Source: Fonsecaea monophora
Taxonomy: Eukaryota > Ascomycota > Eurotiomycetes > Chaetothyriales > Herpotrichiellaceae
Direction of reading: 5' to 3'
Length of the DNA: 64,000 nucleotides
Assembly (NCBI RefSeq): GCF_001642475.1
Contig: NW_019173935.1
Span: 310,001-374,000, forward strand
Under the pieces are notes generated by a model. It saw only the letters and a program-made list of their open reading frames with translations. It was not told where the DNA came from and searched no databases. Shown in pieces: positions 33,025 through 44,397 of the stretch. How positions within the stretch are numbered: the first letter of the stretch is position 1; each line of letters begins with the position of its first letter. The translations under genes and the position numbers were made by a program.

Positions 33025-34157
33025 AATGGGGCTAATCCAGTACTCCGTAGTGGTGATGGATTGCGTAGCTACGAGGAGGCGAAGATGGCAAACGTCAACG
33101 TTTCGCTCTTCGCTCTTGCTTGGCAGGTCCGGGCTTGTTTCGAGTTGATGGCGGCGCATCCACAGAACCGCGTCGCTTTGTATCCACTGTGGGGGCGGCG
33201 GCGGTCTCTATATGTCCATTTAACCTCTGGTCGACTGGCTCGTGTGGCGTCGCATGTATATTCGATTCGGCTCGACTTTCTCGAACAATGGCGTGCATGG
33301 AGAATTTCTCAAACGCGAACCTCCGGTTCTTTTCTTTCTTTCTGTGAGACTTTCTAAGGGGCTTCCGAGTCCGCGTCATCTCTGACCCGAGCTTTTGGTC
33401 GACTCGTGGACGATTTTCTCCTGTGGGGATGTGGTTAGTTGGTTGCTTGTTGATTGGATTGCGAGCTTGGTGGGGTGAAGTGCTCAGAACTCCGTAGGGA
33501 GAGGTATGTACGGGTGGCATCTTGGAGTGATTGCTTCGACGGCGAATGCCCAATCACTTTCTGGCCTTGGCCATACGACGACTCTTTGGACCCGGGGGGA
33601 TAACATATACTCGTAGGGATATATATGGATCTAGACCGTGGAATATCCTCCATGGTCTCGTTTCATCGGCGAAAGAACAAGGCAATGGATCGGGCGATGG
33701 TGGGTTGAGGAGTCGAGCAGTCGAGGATAAGTGATATGGCTTGCTTTTTTGGGGCAGTGATATCGTGGTACCACGTATACCCGTGCCCAAGGGAGCCCCC
33801 AGGGGAGTCCAAGGAAACCTTGTTGCGGACCTCGACGAGGGGGATCTGCTCATCTTATGAGCTTGTGCCCAGAGTATCCAGTACATATACCGTGTTCAAG
33901 TCCGGTGATGCATAGCATACACCTCCATCCCATTCTGGTTTGCTGGTCCATTCCTTCTCCTTCTCCTTCTCGTTCATGCCCTTGGAGCTGGCTTCGTTCT
34001 CTTGACTTCGATTAACCAGGCCCAACTGGATTGGCTGGTTGTGCAGATCGTCCTTCTTCGTCTTTTCGTCGGAGTTCTGTCCTTTTCAGGGGCAATTGAT
34101 GTGTTGATCCTATCCCTTCTCTGCTCTTTTCGTCTTCGATCTTCAGCAGACGCAACA

Positions 34158-36058
34158 ATGGCTGGCTCCACGTCTGCTAACAGCACAACCCCTTCCTCCT
34201 CCTCTGGGCATGCTGAACAGAATCCCGAGACGGAAAAGTACCTGCAAGCCCTCAACCATTCGCTCTCCACCAACTATCTGTATGCGCTGGTCGTCCTCAC
34301 TGCCCTCGTTTTCGCCTACCACAGCGCCATCCGCCTCCACAGGCACACCCGCCATCTCGTATCTCTGGGAGGAAACACTCGATCTCAACGATATTTCTCC
34401 TTGGTCAGTCCGACCATTGCCTGGCTCAAAGTCCATTTGGTCTATGCCCCCTTGTTGTATCACAGACGGGCCGAGGAGATCAAATGCGGCTCTCGTTTGA
34501 TCTTGGGCACGATACCCACGCGGTTCAATACCTTGTTCATCACAAGCATCATCGTGTACAACGTCTTTGCCTGCGTCTATAACATTCCTTGGTCGTCTCC
34601 CGAGCTCGAGGTCCTGCCCATCTTGAGAAACAGTAAGTCCTCAGTCGTGTTCGATCCTCTTTGATGGCGACGCCGTGCTGACTGTGACTAGGGACCGGAA
34701 CCCTTGCCACGGCCAATCTCATCCCCATCTGTGTGCTGGCCACCATCAAGAACCCCTTGATAAATGCTCTGGACATTTCCTATGACTCGTTCAACTTGGA
34801 ACACCGGTGGCTCGGTCGCTTGAGCATCCTTCAAGGCGTGGCACACACGATCTGCTGGATGATAGCGAAGGTCCAGAAATCAGGTTGGGCCGCCGTCCAA
34901 AAATCCTTGACACACTCTTCATTCATCATGACCGGTCTCATCGCCACCGTCGGCTTCGTGGCACTGGGACTGCATTCCTCAAAAGTCTTCAGATCCCTGG
35001 CATATGAATTCTTCTTGCACAGCCATATCCTCCTTGTAGCCATGACCTTTGGCGGGCTGTGGGTCCACTTGGAGGGTCTGCCCCAACAGCGCTTCCTGAT
35101 GGCCGCCATCATCATCTGGGTTGGCTGCCGTTTGTGGAGACTGTGCACTCTGATCTACCGGAGCTGCGGACGTGGCGGTACCTATGCCACCATTGAACCA
35201 CTCCCACGCGGCTCTGTGAGAGTCTCCGTCACCTGTGTTCGACCGTGGAAAGTCCGGCCCGGCCAGACTCTGTACCTGAGCATTCCATCCATTGGCTGGT
35301 TGACTCTCCACCCCTTCTCCGTTGCATGGGCCGAATCTGATAAGGAGACGAGCCTGAGCCGTTGGGACAGCACGAACAGCAAGCACTCCGAATACTCGGA
35401 CAAGACACGACTGGTGGGCACTGTCCGCGCCGGTAAAGAGGGAGCTCCGGAGCCGCGCAGTCGCACGATCGACGTCATCATCAAGCGGAAAACCGGCTTC
35501 ACTTCGACCCTGCTGACTCGAGCCCACCAAGGGGGCGGCAGACTCGTGCTCCCTGCCTTTGTGGAAGGTCCCTACGGCCATGAGACCAGTCTCGCGAGTT
35601 TTGGAACCTTACTTCTCTTCGCCACCGGAGTCGGCATCACTCACCACATGATGTACATTCGCTCGCTGGTGCAGGGATATACCGATGGCACCGTCGCCAC
35701 TCAGCACATTACCCTCGTCTGGGTCGTGCCCAATTGCGAGTGTCTGGACTGGGTGCGCGAATGGATGCACGAAATCCTCAACATGGAGAATCGCCGCGAC
35801 GTGCTCACGGTCGTGATCCACGTCACCCGTGCGAGTATGAACCAGGACGTCAGGAGCCCCAGCTCCAGGGTGAAGATGGTGAGAGGTCGTCCGAATGTGA
35901 TGAGTATCGTGCAGCGAGCGGCCGACGATCGAGTTGGGTGTTTGGGCGTCAGCGTCTGCGGGTCGGGAGGTCTCGCGGACGAGGTTCGTGCCGCAACTCG
36001 GGTGGTGATTGGGCAGGGGGTGAATGCTTCGTTGATGGAGGAAGGGTTTGGATGGTGA
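34158..36058 (+). CDS. Ferric/cupric reductase, FRE family (NOX-like transmembrane metalloreductase)
   Basis: A plasma-membrane enzyme that moves electrons from cytosolic NADPH through FAD and haem to extracellular Fe(III) or Cu(II). Exons 34158-34632 and 34692-36058 join to 613 residues. Several hydrophobic helices span about 45-330. Candidate haem-ligand His residues are in GVAHTICW and in FLHSHILL with a further His in LWVHLE. The FAD motif is HPFSVAW and the pyrophosphate loop is EGPYG. The NADPH motifs are ATGVGITHH and, near the end, VCGSGGLADEVR. The start is the ATG after the CT-rich leader; the open frame before it lacks an ATG. Unlike many family members it is not beside an iron permease or multicopper oxidase. 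Confidence 0.92.
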
Positions 36059-37531
36059 ACGCAGCGGTGGAAGGGATACTTAGATGGTGTTGGGTTTTGG
36101 TCGCAGTGTTGACAGTCCGAAAGTAAAGTCAATGGGGAAAAGACCACGAGGCTAGCCCTCCATTCAGAACGGGCACAACACAGAGCACCCACCTCTTTGT
36201 GGGCAGTCTACCCCTAGCTACCGCCATCATTTCGCAAGCCATGGAAATATAGAAGGGAGCTTGGGAGAATAGAAAGTATATAGATCAAGCACGGCGTATC
36301 AAGGACTCGAGCCAATGAACGTGGGACGTGGGGGAATCATGATGTACAAGTACAGCCGAGCCAGTGACGCCTGTTCAGGGAAGCGGTTCAAGGGCGCCGC
36401 TTTTAGCAGCACCAATACAGTACTGAAAAATACAAAGAACCATGATGCCGATATCGGGTGCCCTCGAGTCATACGGGTGGGTGACGGGGATAAGTAGAGG
36501 TATTGGAGGTTGAATTGACATGACTGACCCTCCGCGCGGAAGGCTTGGCGCCAAGATAAAACGTCGTCATTTTTGATTGGCTAGGACTCTTCCCACCTCA
36601 GACGCCCCTTTTGCCTGCATCCCCCCCAGCGTCCCCTAGGCAATTGATCTTATTTTTCTTTTTTAACAAGATTAGTACTGTAGGATAGCTAAAGAGCGGT
36701 TCAAGACTCTCAGGAAGGCGATAAGCCACGGGTATAGCAGACCAGACAAAAATGAGAGAAGCATGTTGCCAAAGACTCGGTCAGGCTCCAAGTAGCGCTT
36801 CGACTGTGCCTTGACCTGTCTGGCCACCCAGGCCACCCTCACCGCCAGAACAATGTCTCAAAATAAACTTTGAAAAGTGCCGATCATGATCCACATCCCG
36901 GAGAGCCCCGGAGGGGATGAAACGCCGCATTCCGTGGTGACATTACTAGCACTAGTAGGCACCAGGTACTTCGTACATACTTCGACGTCCGTTGACTTTG
37001 ATTCACCACCACCACCACGACGGGAGACTGATTGACCGTTGAATTAATGTGCTTCGAGGCCATCCTTCTTCAATAAGGATACCAAGATGGGATCCTTTCC
37101 ATACAAGATGTCATCAACCCTTTCGGAAAGAGAGAATTCAATACTCGTGACGAGAGAGGAGAGTAGTTACGCATTTGCGTCGTAGAACCAATTATCAAAA
37201 CCCTCAGTCACGACCAAACAACGCCCAAATCACGCCGAAATCACCCCGTCGTTGGCCTGTCCTGTGTAATCCCGATAAATCCTCCAAGTGATAACTGAAG
37301 CTGTTGCATATCTCCTTCACCTGCCCGCGCCCGACAATCACCCCAGAAAAGGAAAATACATTCTGATGTCATCTCATGTCAAGTTGGAACTTCTTACTTG
37401 TTCTTGTCGTCAATCTCTCATAGTCGTGTTTCCTTCATAGTCGTGTTTCCTTCATAAGTCAACGCCTCCGTCTCCGAGCTTTGGTAGAGGCTGGGTATCC
37501 AAATTCATACGTGCACGCTCATTCAGGATGC
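36059..37531. other. Gene-free stretch with a 17-base tandem duplication
   Basis: About 1.5 kb between converging genes without a supported coding region. A direct tandem repeat lies at 37419-37456. Confidence 0.45.
37419..37456. repeat. Tandem direct repeat, 17-base unit, 2.2 copies
   Basis: The unit CATAGTCGTGTTTCCTT occurs twice without a mismatch, followed by CATA. It sits in non-coding sequence near the 3' end of the membrane protein gene and looks like a replication-slippage duplication. Confidence 0.9.
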
Positions 37532-39199
37532 TTAGATCTCCTCAACATGTGCCTGGGCCTGTTGCGGTGGAAAGGCCAACACCTGCAACTGTTGATCTGA
37601 CTCCAGCTCCTCCACAAAGTCGTCCTTGTTCGGCAGCAATTGAACAAAAAGGCGATTCACAGGGGCAGCGTCGTAGCCTGCAGCCAGATTCATCTCCTCG
37701 TCTGCTAATCTTCCACGGAGAGCAATGTGCTGTCCCGTCCACGACGTGAGACGTGGGGGACCGGCGACGATTCTCGTGATCAGAATCAAGTACATACACG
37801 GCCCCGTGACGATGAACACGTACGCTGCCGCCACGTAGCATGCTGTACATGCAGAGTCGCGAGATCCTGTGAAATACGGGTAGCTGAGCGTGTCGCTGGA
37901 TGTGATGGTTGACTGCTTTTCCACTCCGAATGGCTGGCCTCGCGCGTGGCCCAGCGCCGGCGCGCCCGTGATATTGACGGCGTCGTTCGCCCACCCGGCC
38001 ATAACTGCGCGAGCAAAGATGCTGATGCCTTCCACCGGTGTCGACCCCCTTTTGTCAATCACACTGTGTACCCCGTCAAGGTACAACAGCAGAGACCCAT
38101 CCGCATATTCCGTTTCGAATGGGACATTAATATCACGCGTCGATAGCAGTCGAATCGACCCCGGTTCGTCCATAATGGTTGCGCATGATCGCTTGCGCAC
38201 GATACGTGTCACCTCGGCCGTGGCATAGGTGAAAGTGTACTCGACTCGATCAAAAACTTCGTACTGAGTGGAGTTATCACAAGCTGATGAAGAAATGGCA
38301 CAATCCCAGCCTGTAAACATTGTCGTCCACTGCATCGCGATGGACCCGGGTCCTTGGATGTTGTAGTCCACGACAGCACCGAAATTAAAGAGACTCGGCA
38401 CCCAGCTTCCTTTCAAATCTGACACAGTTCGTTGACGCTGCCATCCTGCATGGTCTGCAGACATGTAGAACGTGCCGGCTGGCTTGACCCGGGTTCCGAC
38501 CATGACCACTTCGCGGGTGACCAAGATACCCTGGTCGAGCTCACTGGAGATGCCAGAACAATTCGCCATACCGACCATGACGATTTGTTCTGGTCCGTCC
38601 ATGACATCGTCTCGGCCTAGATGACAGAATGCCTGATTGTGGAGGCCTCCCGGAGTATCGACCAGTAGTGGGGTGGCACCAGATTCATCTAATCCCTTGG
38701 ACGAAGGAATAGACAGAGCCACTCGACTCTGCGGCCAACTTTCAACGACTGAGAGAGGGACGCGGAAGACGGTGAACTTGTATCCGATGGTCGCGATCGG
38801 AGCCAATGCTGCAAAGAAGTAGCTGACCATATACAACACCCGGAACCCACGCCATCCCACCAGAACGGGTGCGTGTGATAGCGAGTTTAGGTACCGTCCG
38901 TAGTCCAGTCCACCAGGTCCGAGCGCGCGTTGGGTGCATTCCAAGTTGAAGAGATGAGTGCAAGCTCTTGAGAGACCGTAGATGGTGCAAGAGACTCCCA
39001 CGCCCAGCACTGCCAGCCAGGACTGTACCGAGAAGGAAGATCCGACGCTGAACTGCCGCGCTTTCCATGAACTGGTACGCAGAGTCGACGGATTTCCAGC
39101 CAGACAATTTACCCCTCCAAATAAAAGGATTGTTCCACCCACAAACAGTGCCAGGAGGGATAACATTTGCAACCTTTGCAGCCTCGTGAAGAAATTCAT
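37532..39199 (-). CDS. Multi-span membrane protein of unknown function
   Basis: One exon of 555 residues; no family is recognised. Predicted membrane helices lie at about 11-34, 58-76 and 118-141. Another is near 470-492 (AAAYVFIVTGPCMYLILI). Between the third and fourth helices is a loop of about 320 residues, probably outside the cell or in a lumen. It is rich in aromatic and Cys residues (CHLG, NCSG, CDNST with an N-glycosylation site). The tail after the last helix is about 60 residues and polar. This three-plus-one helix layout with a large loop is common among lineage-specific fungal surface proteins. No link to the flanking enzymes is evident. Confidence 0.7.
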   Translation of the reverse strand: MNFFTRLQRLQMLSLLALFVGGTILLFGGVNCLAGNPSTLRTSSWKARQFSVGSSFSVQSWLAVLGVGVSCTIYGLSRACTHLFNLECTQRALGPGGLDYGRYLNSLSHAPVLVGWRGFRVLYMVSYFFAALAPIATIGYKFTVFRVPLSVVESWPQSRVALSIPSSKGLDESGATPLLVDTPGGLHNQAFCHLGRDDVMDGPEQIVMVGMANCSGISSELDQGILVTREVVMVGTRVKPAGTFYMSADHAGWQRQRTVSDLKGSWVPSLFNFGAVVDYNIQGPGSIAMQWTTMFTGWDCAISSSACDNSTQYEVFDRVEYTFTYATAEVTRIVRKRSCATIMDEPGSIRLLSTRDINVPFETEYADGSLLLYLDGVHSVIDKRGSTPVEGISIFARAVMAGWANDAVNITGAPALGHARGQPFGVEKQSTITSSDTLSYPYFTGSRDSACTACYVAAAYVFIVTGPCMYLILITRIVAGPPRLTSWTGQHIALRGRLADEEMNLAAGYDAAPVNRLFVQLLPNKDDFVEELESDQQLQVLAFPPQQAQAHVEEI

Positions 39200-40235
39200 T
39201 CTGGTGGAACAGGTGTCAACGTTCGTCAGAAAGGGGGAATTGCTGTGATGAGGAAGATCGAAGGTGATGGAAATGGTTTTCCATGCTTTTCATCCCCATA
39301 TATAGTAGCTGCCTGTGCCCCTCTCATCTTCACACTCGTTAAGTGTCTGTTCACAGCCTCCATTGGTGTATTTCGAAGCCCGCGCCTCGCGAGTCTACGC
39401 ATGACTGTGGACCAACATGCATGAGACTCCCTGATCTCTTCTCTCGTCGCCCAATCCAGCCCCTTGTATTGGGGTGTTCGTGCCCAAGCCACTGAACTCG
39501 TGGGGGAGATATCTTCGAGTGTCCCAGGTACGACGGTAACGGAAAATGGATTGTGGCAGGGGGGAACGGCGCTAAGCCTCTATAAGTTAGGTCACGGAGA
39601 ATTTGCTGCGTTCTTCCGTGCATAATCGTCCCCTGAGTGACGTAATCCAATGATGTGCAACTGGGGTGACTGGTGCAACGGGCCAATATTACTTTTACAT
39701 TTCATAAAATACCAGATCCCTGTCACATTCGAGACGCGTTTGTCTCAGTATTGACTTTTACTCTTGGGCAGATGACTAGTACTACCCAGGAGCTAGTATA
39801 CTAGCGTGGTCTCGTAAAAATAGCTACTCGCCGACCTTGCCGATTACATGTTCTGGTGCCCATATCGAGTCCTTCTCTCGATGCCCAGCGCGCTATTTTA
39901 GTGGGATGGCACCTGTGAAGATTCGTAACGGAAAACAGTCATTTGGTTTCACTTCTCCCATTCTTACACCAAACCATATATTCCACGTATCTTACACAGC
40001 ACTATTTCCGAGTTACCTTGGAAGAAAGTCTATGATTAAGATCCTTGATCCACGCGCTAGATTGACCTGCTGGCATGGCATCGAGCAGGTTGTTCCATTC
40101 CGACTTCGGCGGTGAAAATCCATACATTATGCCGAGATGATAATACTATACAAGAAACTGGCGATCATAACAGTTTCCCTGGACGCATCAAGAGACAAAA
40201 CACTTGCTTGATCTTGACAAATCGACATTAAAGGC
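39200..40235. other. Intergenic stretch, nothing recognised
   Basis: About 1 kb between divergent start codons, so it must hold two promoters. The part near 39700-40230 is AT-richer than its surroundings. No coding frame is supported. Confidence 0.4.
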
Positions 40236-42167
40236 ATGACTATCAGACGCGTGGACAGAGAGTCGCAGAACTATCTCGACGATGATTTTACAGAATGGCT
40301 CAACCCTTTACTCGCCAAACAGCATGTGCCCGGTGTATCTGTCGCGGTCGTCAGAGAAGATGGTCGAATAGAGTCTGCCGGCTTTGGGCTCGCGCGACTC
40401 CCAGACACGCCGGCGAGGGCAGATACCATCTACCCTATGGCAAGCACGACCAAGGCGTTCACCGCCGCTCTGTTGGGGCTGCTGATTCAAAATGATCGAG
40501 ACGCCGACAAGAGCGTGCTCGGGGAGAAGGGGTGGAAGACCCCTGTCTCTCGCATCTTGAAGGATGATTTCAAGACAAAGTCCGACTACGTCACGCGGAC
40601 CGCGACATTGGAAGATATCGCCAGTCATCGCTCGGGCATTCCAGGTCATAACATTCCGTGGGGACCAATACTCGGAAGGTCACTGCGAAACACAACGCGC
40701 TGTCTCCGGCACCTGGAGTCGCGGGACGACAGCTTCAGAGCGGTTTGGCAGTACAATAATCTCATGTATGGCGTTCTGGGTAACGTCGTAGAGGAAGTGT
40801 CGGGCAGGGAGTTCCTCGACGTTCTGCAGGACCGAATTTTAAAGCCTCTATCCATGAAGCAAACCTGGTATGGCATTGAGCAGTTGGCGAAAGCTGAGGC
40901 GGATGGGCAGGTGGATAAGGCATGCATAGCGAGGGGTTACTATTGGAAAAAGGGTGGCTCGGACGACGAGATACACGGTGAGGACACGGGATATTATGTG
41001 CCCGAGCCGTATACGAGCATCATTGGCTGTGAGCCGGCCGGTGCACTGGTGTCGACGGTCGACGACTTTGCAAAATGGGTATCGTCCTTGCTCGAATCTG
41101 CCCAGCCCCGGGAGGACGACGACCGGACAGATTCTCTCATCAGCAATGCGCTCTGGAAAGAACTTACCACTCCGCGAATTCAGATCGTCCCACAACCTTA
41201 TCCATCTGAAGTCACGCCGCCAAAACCAAACGACCATAGCACGCCGACAGGGTATGCACTCGGCTGGGCCGTGGACCCGTACATGTACCCGGGTACTCTG
41301 ATCCTTTCACACGGTGGAGGTCTGCCAGGATTCGCTCTCGGGGTCGTGTTGGTCCCAAACCACAACTTTGGGCTCGTGGTGGCGACAAACGGAGGCATGG
41401 CAAACTCGGTTGGCGAAGCCATCGCGAAAGAGTTGATAGGACGCAGACTTGGTGTTTCCAAACAACAACGACGCAACCATATTGAGAAGCAAAAGAAGCA
41501 AGAGGATCGATCGGGCATCAGCGACGAGAAATCGGAACGCTCGAACAACATGTGCACGCCAATGTCCGACCACGGCACCCCTTCGTTGCTGATTGAAGGC
41601 ACCTACCTCAATCCCGCATACCACACCGTTTCTTTGGTCCGGGCGGCTGCTTCAACCTGCCTTGGTGTCAAAGACCCACATCTTGAGGGTGTCAAGATCA
41701 TCCGGAATGGGGAGAAGGTCCCTGATTCGGTCGGACGTCCTCTCCTCATTACTCCGCTTGGGAAACGCGGTCTCCAATTCCGATTGCTTTTGCATCAGTC
41801 AACGAAGCAGCCATATACGAACAAGATCGTGTATGCGCTTGAAACGCTCGTCTCACACGGCGACCTCAGCTACGACCCCGCGCCAGGGTTGCCAAAAGGA
41901 TACGGTCGTCAAGGAGACGCCAAGTATCCCGGAAAGGCAGAGCCGGTATTCGAGAGCAGCGGTGTCAAGGACCGCGGAGCAGTTGTCGAAATTGTCAAGG
42001 GTGACAACGAAAAGGAGCTCTTGGTGGCGGCGCTGGGGCTTAAGACTAAAGTCGACGAGGGTACAGATAATGCTAGGAAGAGCGGGGAAAATGAGGGATT
42101 GCTCTATGAAGGCTGGCAGGACGACCTGATATGGTTCTACAAGACCGAAGAACACCAGGGAGCATGA
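40236..42167 (+). CDS. Serine hydrolase of the class C beta-lactamase / EstB family
   Basis: A penicillin-binding-fold hydrolase; fungal members are esterases, lactonases, transferases or peptidases rather than resistance enzymes. One exon of 643 residues. The nucleophile motif SxxK is STTK at 70-73, the YxN motif is YNN at 173-175 and the third box is HGG at 359-361 (SHGGGLPGF). Family flanks such as YPMASTTKAFTA and HRSGIPGH are clear. The region after about residue 400 has a Lys/Gln/Arg-rich linker and a C-terminal beta-rich domain that is common in fungal members. No signal peptide is evident, so it is probably cytosolic. It converges on the EthD-domain gene and opens the second enzyme group. 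Confidence 0.92.
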   Translation: MTIRRVDRESQNYLDDDFTEWLNPLLAKQHVPGVSVAVVREDGRIESAGFGLARLPDTPARADTIYPMASTTKAFTAALLGLLIQNDRDADKSVLGEKGWKTPVSRILKDDFKTKSDYVTRTATLEDIASHRSGIPGHNIPWGPILGRSLRNTTRCLRHLESRDDSFRAVWQYNNLMYGVLGNVVEEVSGREFLDVLQDRILKPLSMKQTWYGIEQLAKAEADGQVDKACIARGYYWKKGGSDDEIHGEDTGYYVPEPYTSIIGCEPAGALVSTVDDFAKWVSSLLESAQPREDDDRTDSLISNALWKELTTPRIQIVPQPYPSEVTPPKPNDHSTPTGYALGWAVDPYMYPGTLILSHGGGLPGFALGVVLVPNHNFGLVVATNGGMANSVGEAIAKELIGRRLGVSKQQRRNHIEKQKKQEDRSGISDEKSERSNNMCTPMSDHGTPSLLIEGTYLNPAYHTVSLVRAAASTCLGVKDPHLEGVKIIRNGEKVPDSVGRPLLITPLGKRGLQFRLLLHQSTKQPYTNKIVYALETLVSHGDLSYDPAPGLPKGYGRQGDAKYPGKAEPVFESSGVKDRGAVVEIVKGDNEKELLVAALGLKTKVDEGTDNARKSGENEGLLYEGWQDDLIWFYKTEEHQGA

Positions 42168-42379
42168 CAACATCCATAATGCGGGGGGTGCTCTCTGGCC
42201 GTACTTCTAAGCTGAATCCTAGCAGGAGACAAAAGTAGAGTGTCAACTAGAACGGGTTACTCATCTGGGACTTTTACTTGTACCCGATTTTGATCGACAT
42301 GTGAGACATGAGAACCCCTTATCGCATAACCCCATGATACCAAACGAATTACATCTCCCACTAGTTATCCAGACCACAA

Positions 42380-42971
42380 CTACGGAGCATGTCTCCACGC
42401 CTCCTCGTCCGACACAATCCTCCCGTCGAGGACATAGACCTCCTCCCAGCCAATCGTCCAGGCCATGCCCTTGACGTCAAAGAACTTTTCCTCGTCCGGC
42501 CGGACCTTTTCGATGAAGAACGGGTCGTCCCGCGACCTTTTGATGCCCTCAACGTTGTCCCGGACGAGGAATTCGGCCACGCCGTCGTACGGCGTCACGT
42601 CCAGGGCCTTGAGTTCCGGCCACGCGGCCATTGTGCTTTGTTGGACGGCGGACGAGGTGTGGTACTGCGGCCGTGTGATAAAACTGTCAGTTATGCCACG
42701 ACAATACCGAAACCGGGGGGTTTCTCTTTGTCGTGTGAGATTTACGGCCCTACCCCAGCGAGTATACCGCCGACATCGAAAGAGATAAAAAAGATAGAGA
42801 GAGATAGGTTCGACAAACCTGGGTATATTTCAAAATGCCATACTTCTCCACCAACGGCCTCACCAGCGGTCCGTGGACGTGCGACCAGTAATGGTTGAAT
42901 TCCTCCTCGGTCAAGTTCGGGTTTCTCTTGAGATACATGGACACGCGGAGGACTTTTTGCTTGGTTGCCAT
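42380..42971 (-). CDS. EthD-domain protein (dimeric alpha+beta barrel)
   Basis: Exons 42971-42819 and 42664-42380 join to 145 residues. The N-terminus has the EthD hallmark: a strand VLRVSMYLKR, then LTEEEFNHYWSHVHGPLV, then the YTQYH segment across the 154-base intron. The C-terminal half repeats the fold with FLVRD, FFIEKVRPDEEKFFD and a closing strand. Fungal EthD proteins work in aromatic polyketide modification and breakdown, for example as dehydratases or decarboxylases, and were first seen in bacterial ether degradation. His residues in HVHGP are the likely active-site candidates. It is transcribed in the same direction as the glutathione transferase upstream of it. Confidence 0.85.
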
Positions 42972-43618
42972 GGTCCTCGACTTTTGTTGTTCTGAATTCT
43001 GGGATGGATGTATGGATGGATGAATGGGTTTTTTTTTGTTCTTTTCCACGGCTGGTGAAAGACAATATGTGAGAGAAATGTGGCTGAGGCAGTATTTTGT
43101 GTTCTTTATTATACACAGGACTGTGATCCGGGTTGGATATTGGATATACGCAGCCGCAACGAGGCTGGGCGCACCCACTACCCACCACCCACCACATGTG
43201 ATCGGGCTTTCCCTACTCCCTGGGTCTCCGGGTCCCAGTGGGGTGTAATGCAAAACGCCTGGAAAGGACCCATTGGTTGTTACGCCCGCAGAACGTCCGG
43301 TCGAACTATTGGATATGTCATCCCGACCGCAAGACGGTGTTGGTGAACGCCGTGTCGTCCCCCAGCTGCGATCCCATCCGACGTAATGCGGGGAGAACAA
43401 GTGGGGGAAATGCTTGCTACATTAGTAATATTACTGCCAAAATCGACCTGTTACAAACTCACCCATCGCTTCTGAGATGGCCAGAATGACATACTGTCGA
43501 AATAACTGATGCCTAGATACGAAAATATGACCTTCAATCTTCTTCGAGGTACTTAATCTCATAACACTAGTTGAACCCCCCTTCCCTTGCCGCCTAGACT
43601 CATCTAGCAAGTACCCAT
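42972..43618. promoter_or_regulatory. Promoter region of the EthD-domain gene
   Basis: A 647-base gap between two minus-strand genes. A TATAATAAAG sequence lies on the minus strand near 43110. The 10-mer GATATTGGAT (43136-43145) contains an inverted CCAAT box and recurs upstream of the old yellow enzyme gene. Confidence 0.5.
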
Positions 43619-44397
43619 CTACCCCTCCTGCTCCGCAGCCTCCTTGATCCTCCTGTACGCAGCCTTGACCTCGTCCGTCTCCCCAAAGGCCTGAAACCAC
43701 TTTGCGATGAGCGGGTGCTTGTCCAGCGTCAACCCGGCAAAGCCGTGCAACCGAATCCACGGCTCGTAGTGGCAGTCGACCGAGGTGTATCCGCCGGGGA
43801 TGATTGTGGCGCCGTCGGTCTTTTTGAGTTGGCCGTCCAAGATATCGTAGCACCGTAAAGTCTGGGCTTGATAGCGTTCCAGGGCGTCGTCGTTTTTGGT
43901 CTTGTTGTGGAATCTTGGACGGAAGGTTTTTTGTCAGTGCGGTGGCCCAAAGCTCCAAGAAAGAGGGATGTATGGATATATATCGAGGGTAGATGGTGGA
44001 TCGATCATGCTCACCTGAACCAATTACACTGCCCGCTCATCGGCCCCAGCGTCGTCAACAGCAAATACTCCCACTTCTCGATGTCGACGCGGTCCTGTTC
44101 CGTGTCGCCCCGCGGCCCGATCTTGTTGTCCCTGTCGTACACCCGGCGGATGTAATTCATCACCGCGCCCGACTCCCACGACACGACGCCCGTGTTGGGG
44201 TCTTCCAGGGCGGGCACGCGGCCATTTTCGTTGATCTTGATGAAGGTCGAGCCCTTGACGCCCTTTTCCGGGTCGTCGCCCCCCTCCCACAGCCGGACGG
44301 TGTAGGGTACCTGGAGAAATTCTAGGGCGATGGCGATTTTGATCGGGTTGGGGCCGTTGCTGTGGGCGTGGAGAAGGAGAGGTTTGAGAGGTGCCAT
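43619..44397 (-). CDS. Glutathione S-transferase, Ure2/GTT-like
   Basis: Conjugates glutathione to electrophiles or reduces peroxides in the cytosol. Exons 44397-44015 and 43913-43619 join to 225 residues, normal for the family. The N-terminal thioredoxin fold carries LLLHAHSNGPNPIK, the cis-Pro motif VPALED and the ESGAVMNYI segment that binds glutathione. The C-terminal half is helical, with the N-capping-type motif near SVDCHYEPW. The first Ser/Asn after the first strand (HSNGPN) is the likely thiol-activating site. It is divergent from the old yellow enzyme gene. In an aromatic-degradation context it could open a maleyl-type ring product or remove an epoxide or quinone, but this is speculation. 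Confidence 0.88.

Larger units (their letters stand above)
31973..34157. other. Long gene-free stretch with several simple repeats
   Basis: About 2.2 kb, no supported gene. It contains GCAGCCA repeats near 32290, CTTAG/CTTTG runs near 32515-32580, ATGCCGTGCC repeats near 32685, GGTCG repeats at 32793-32816 and a GA run at 33007-33024. The last few hundred bases are CT-rich and likely form the ferric reductase promoter and leader. Confidence 0.5.

Noticed and set aside
34002..34157. N-terminal extension of the ferric reductase frame
   Set aside because: It begins with TTG, not ATG, within a CT-rich leader; the ATG at 34158 gives a normal protein.
42168..42379. Possible promoter or small gene between the beta-lactamase-fold and EthD genes
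   Set aside because: The genes converge here and the 212 bases are accounted for by their 3' untranslated regions.
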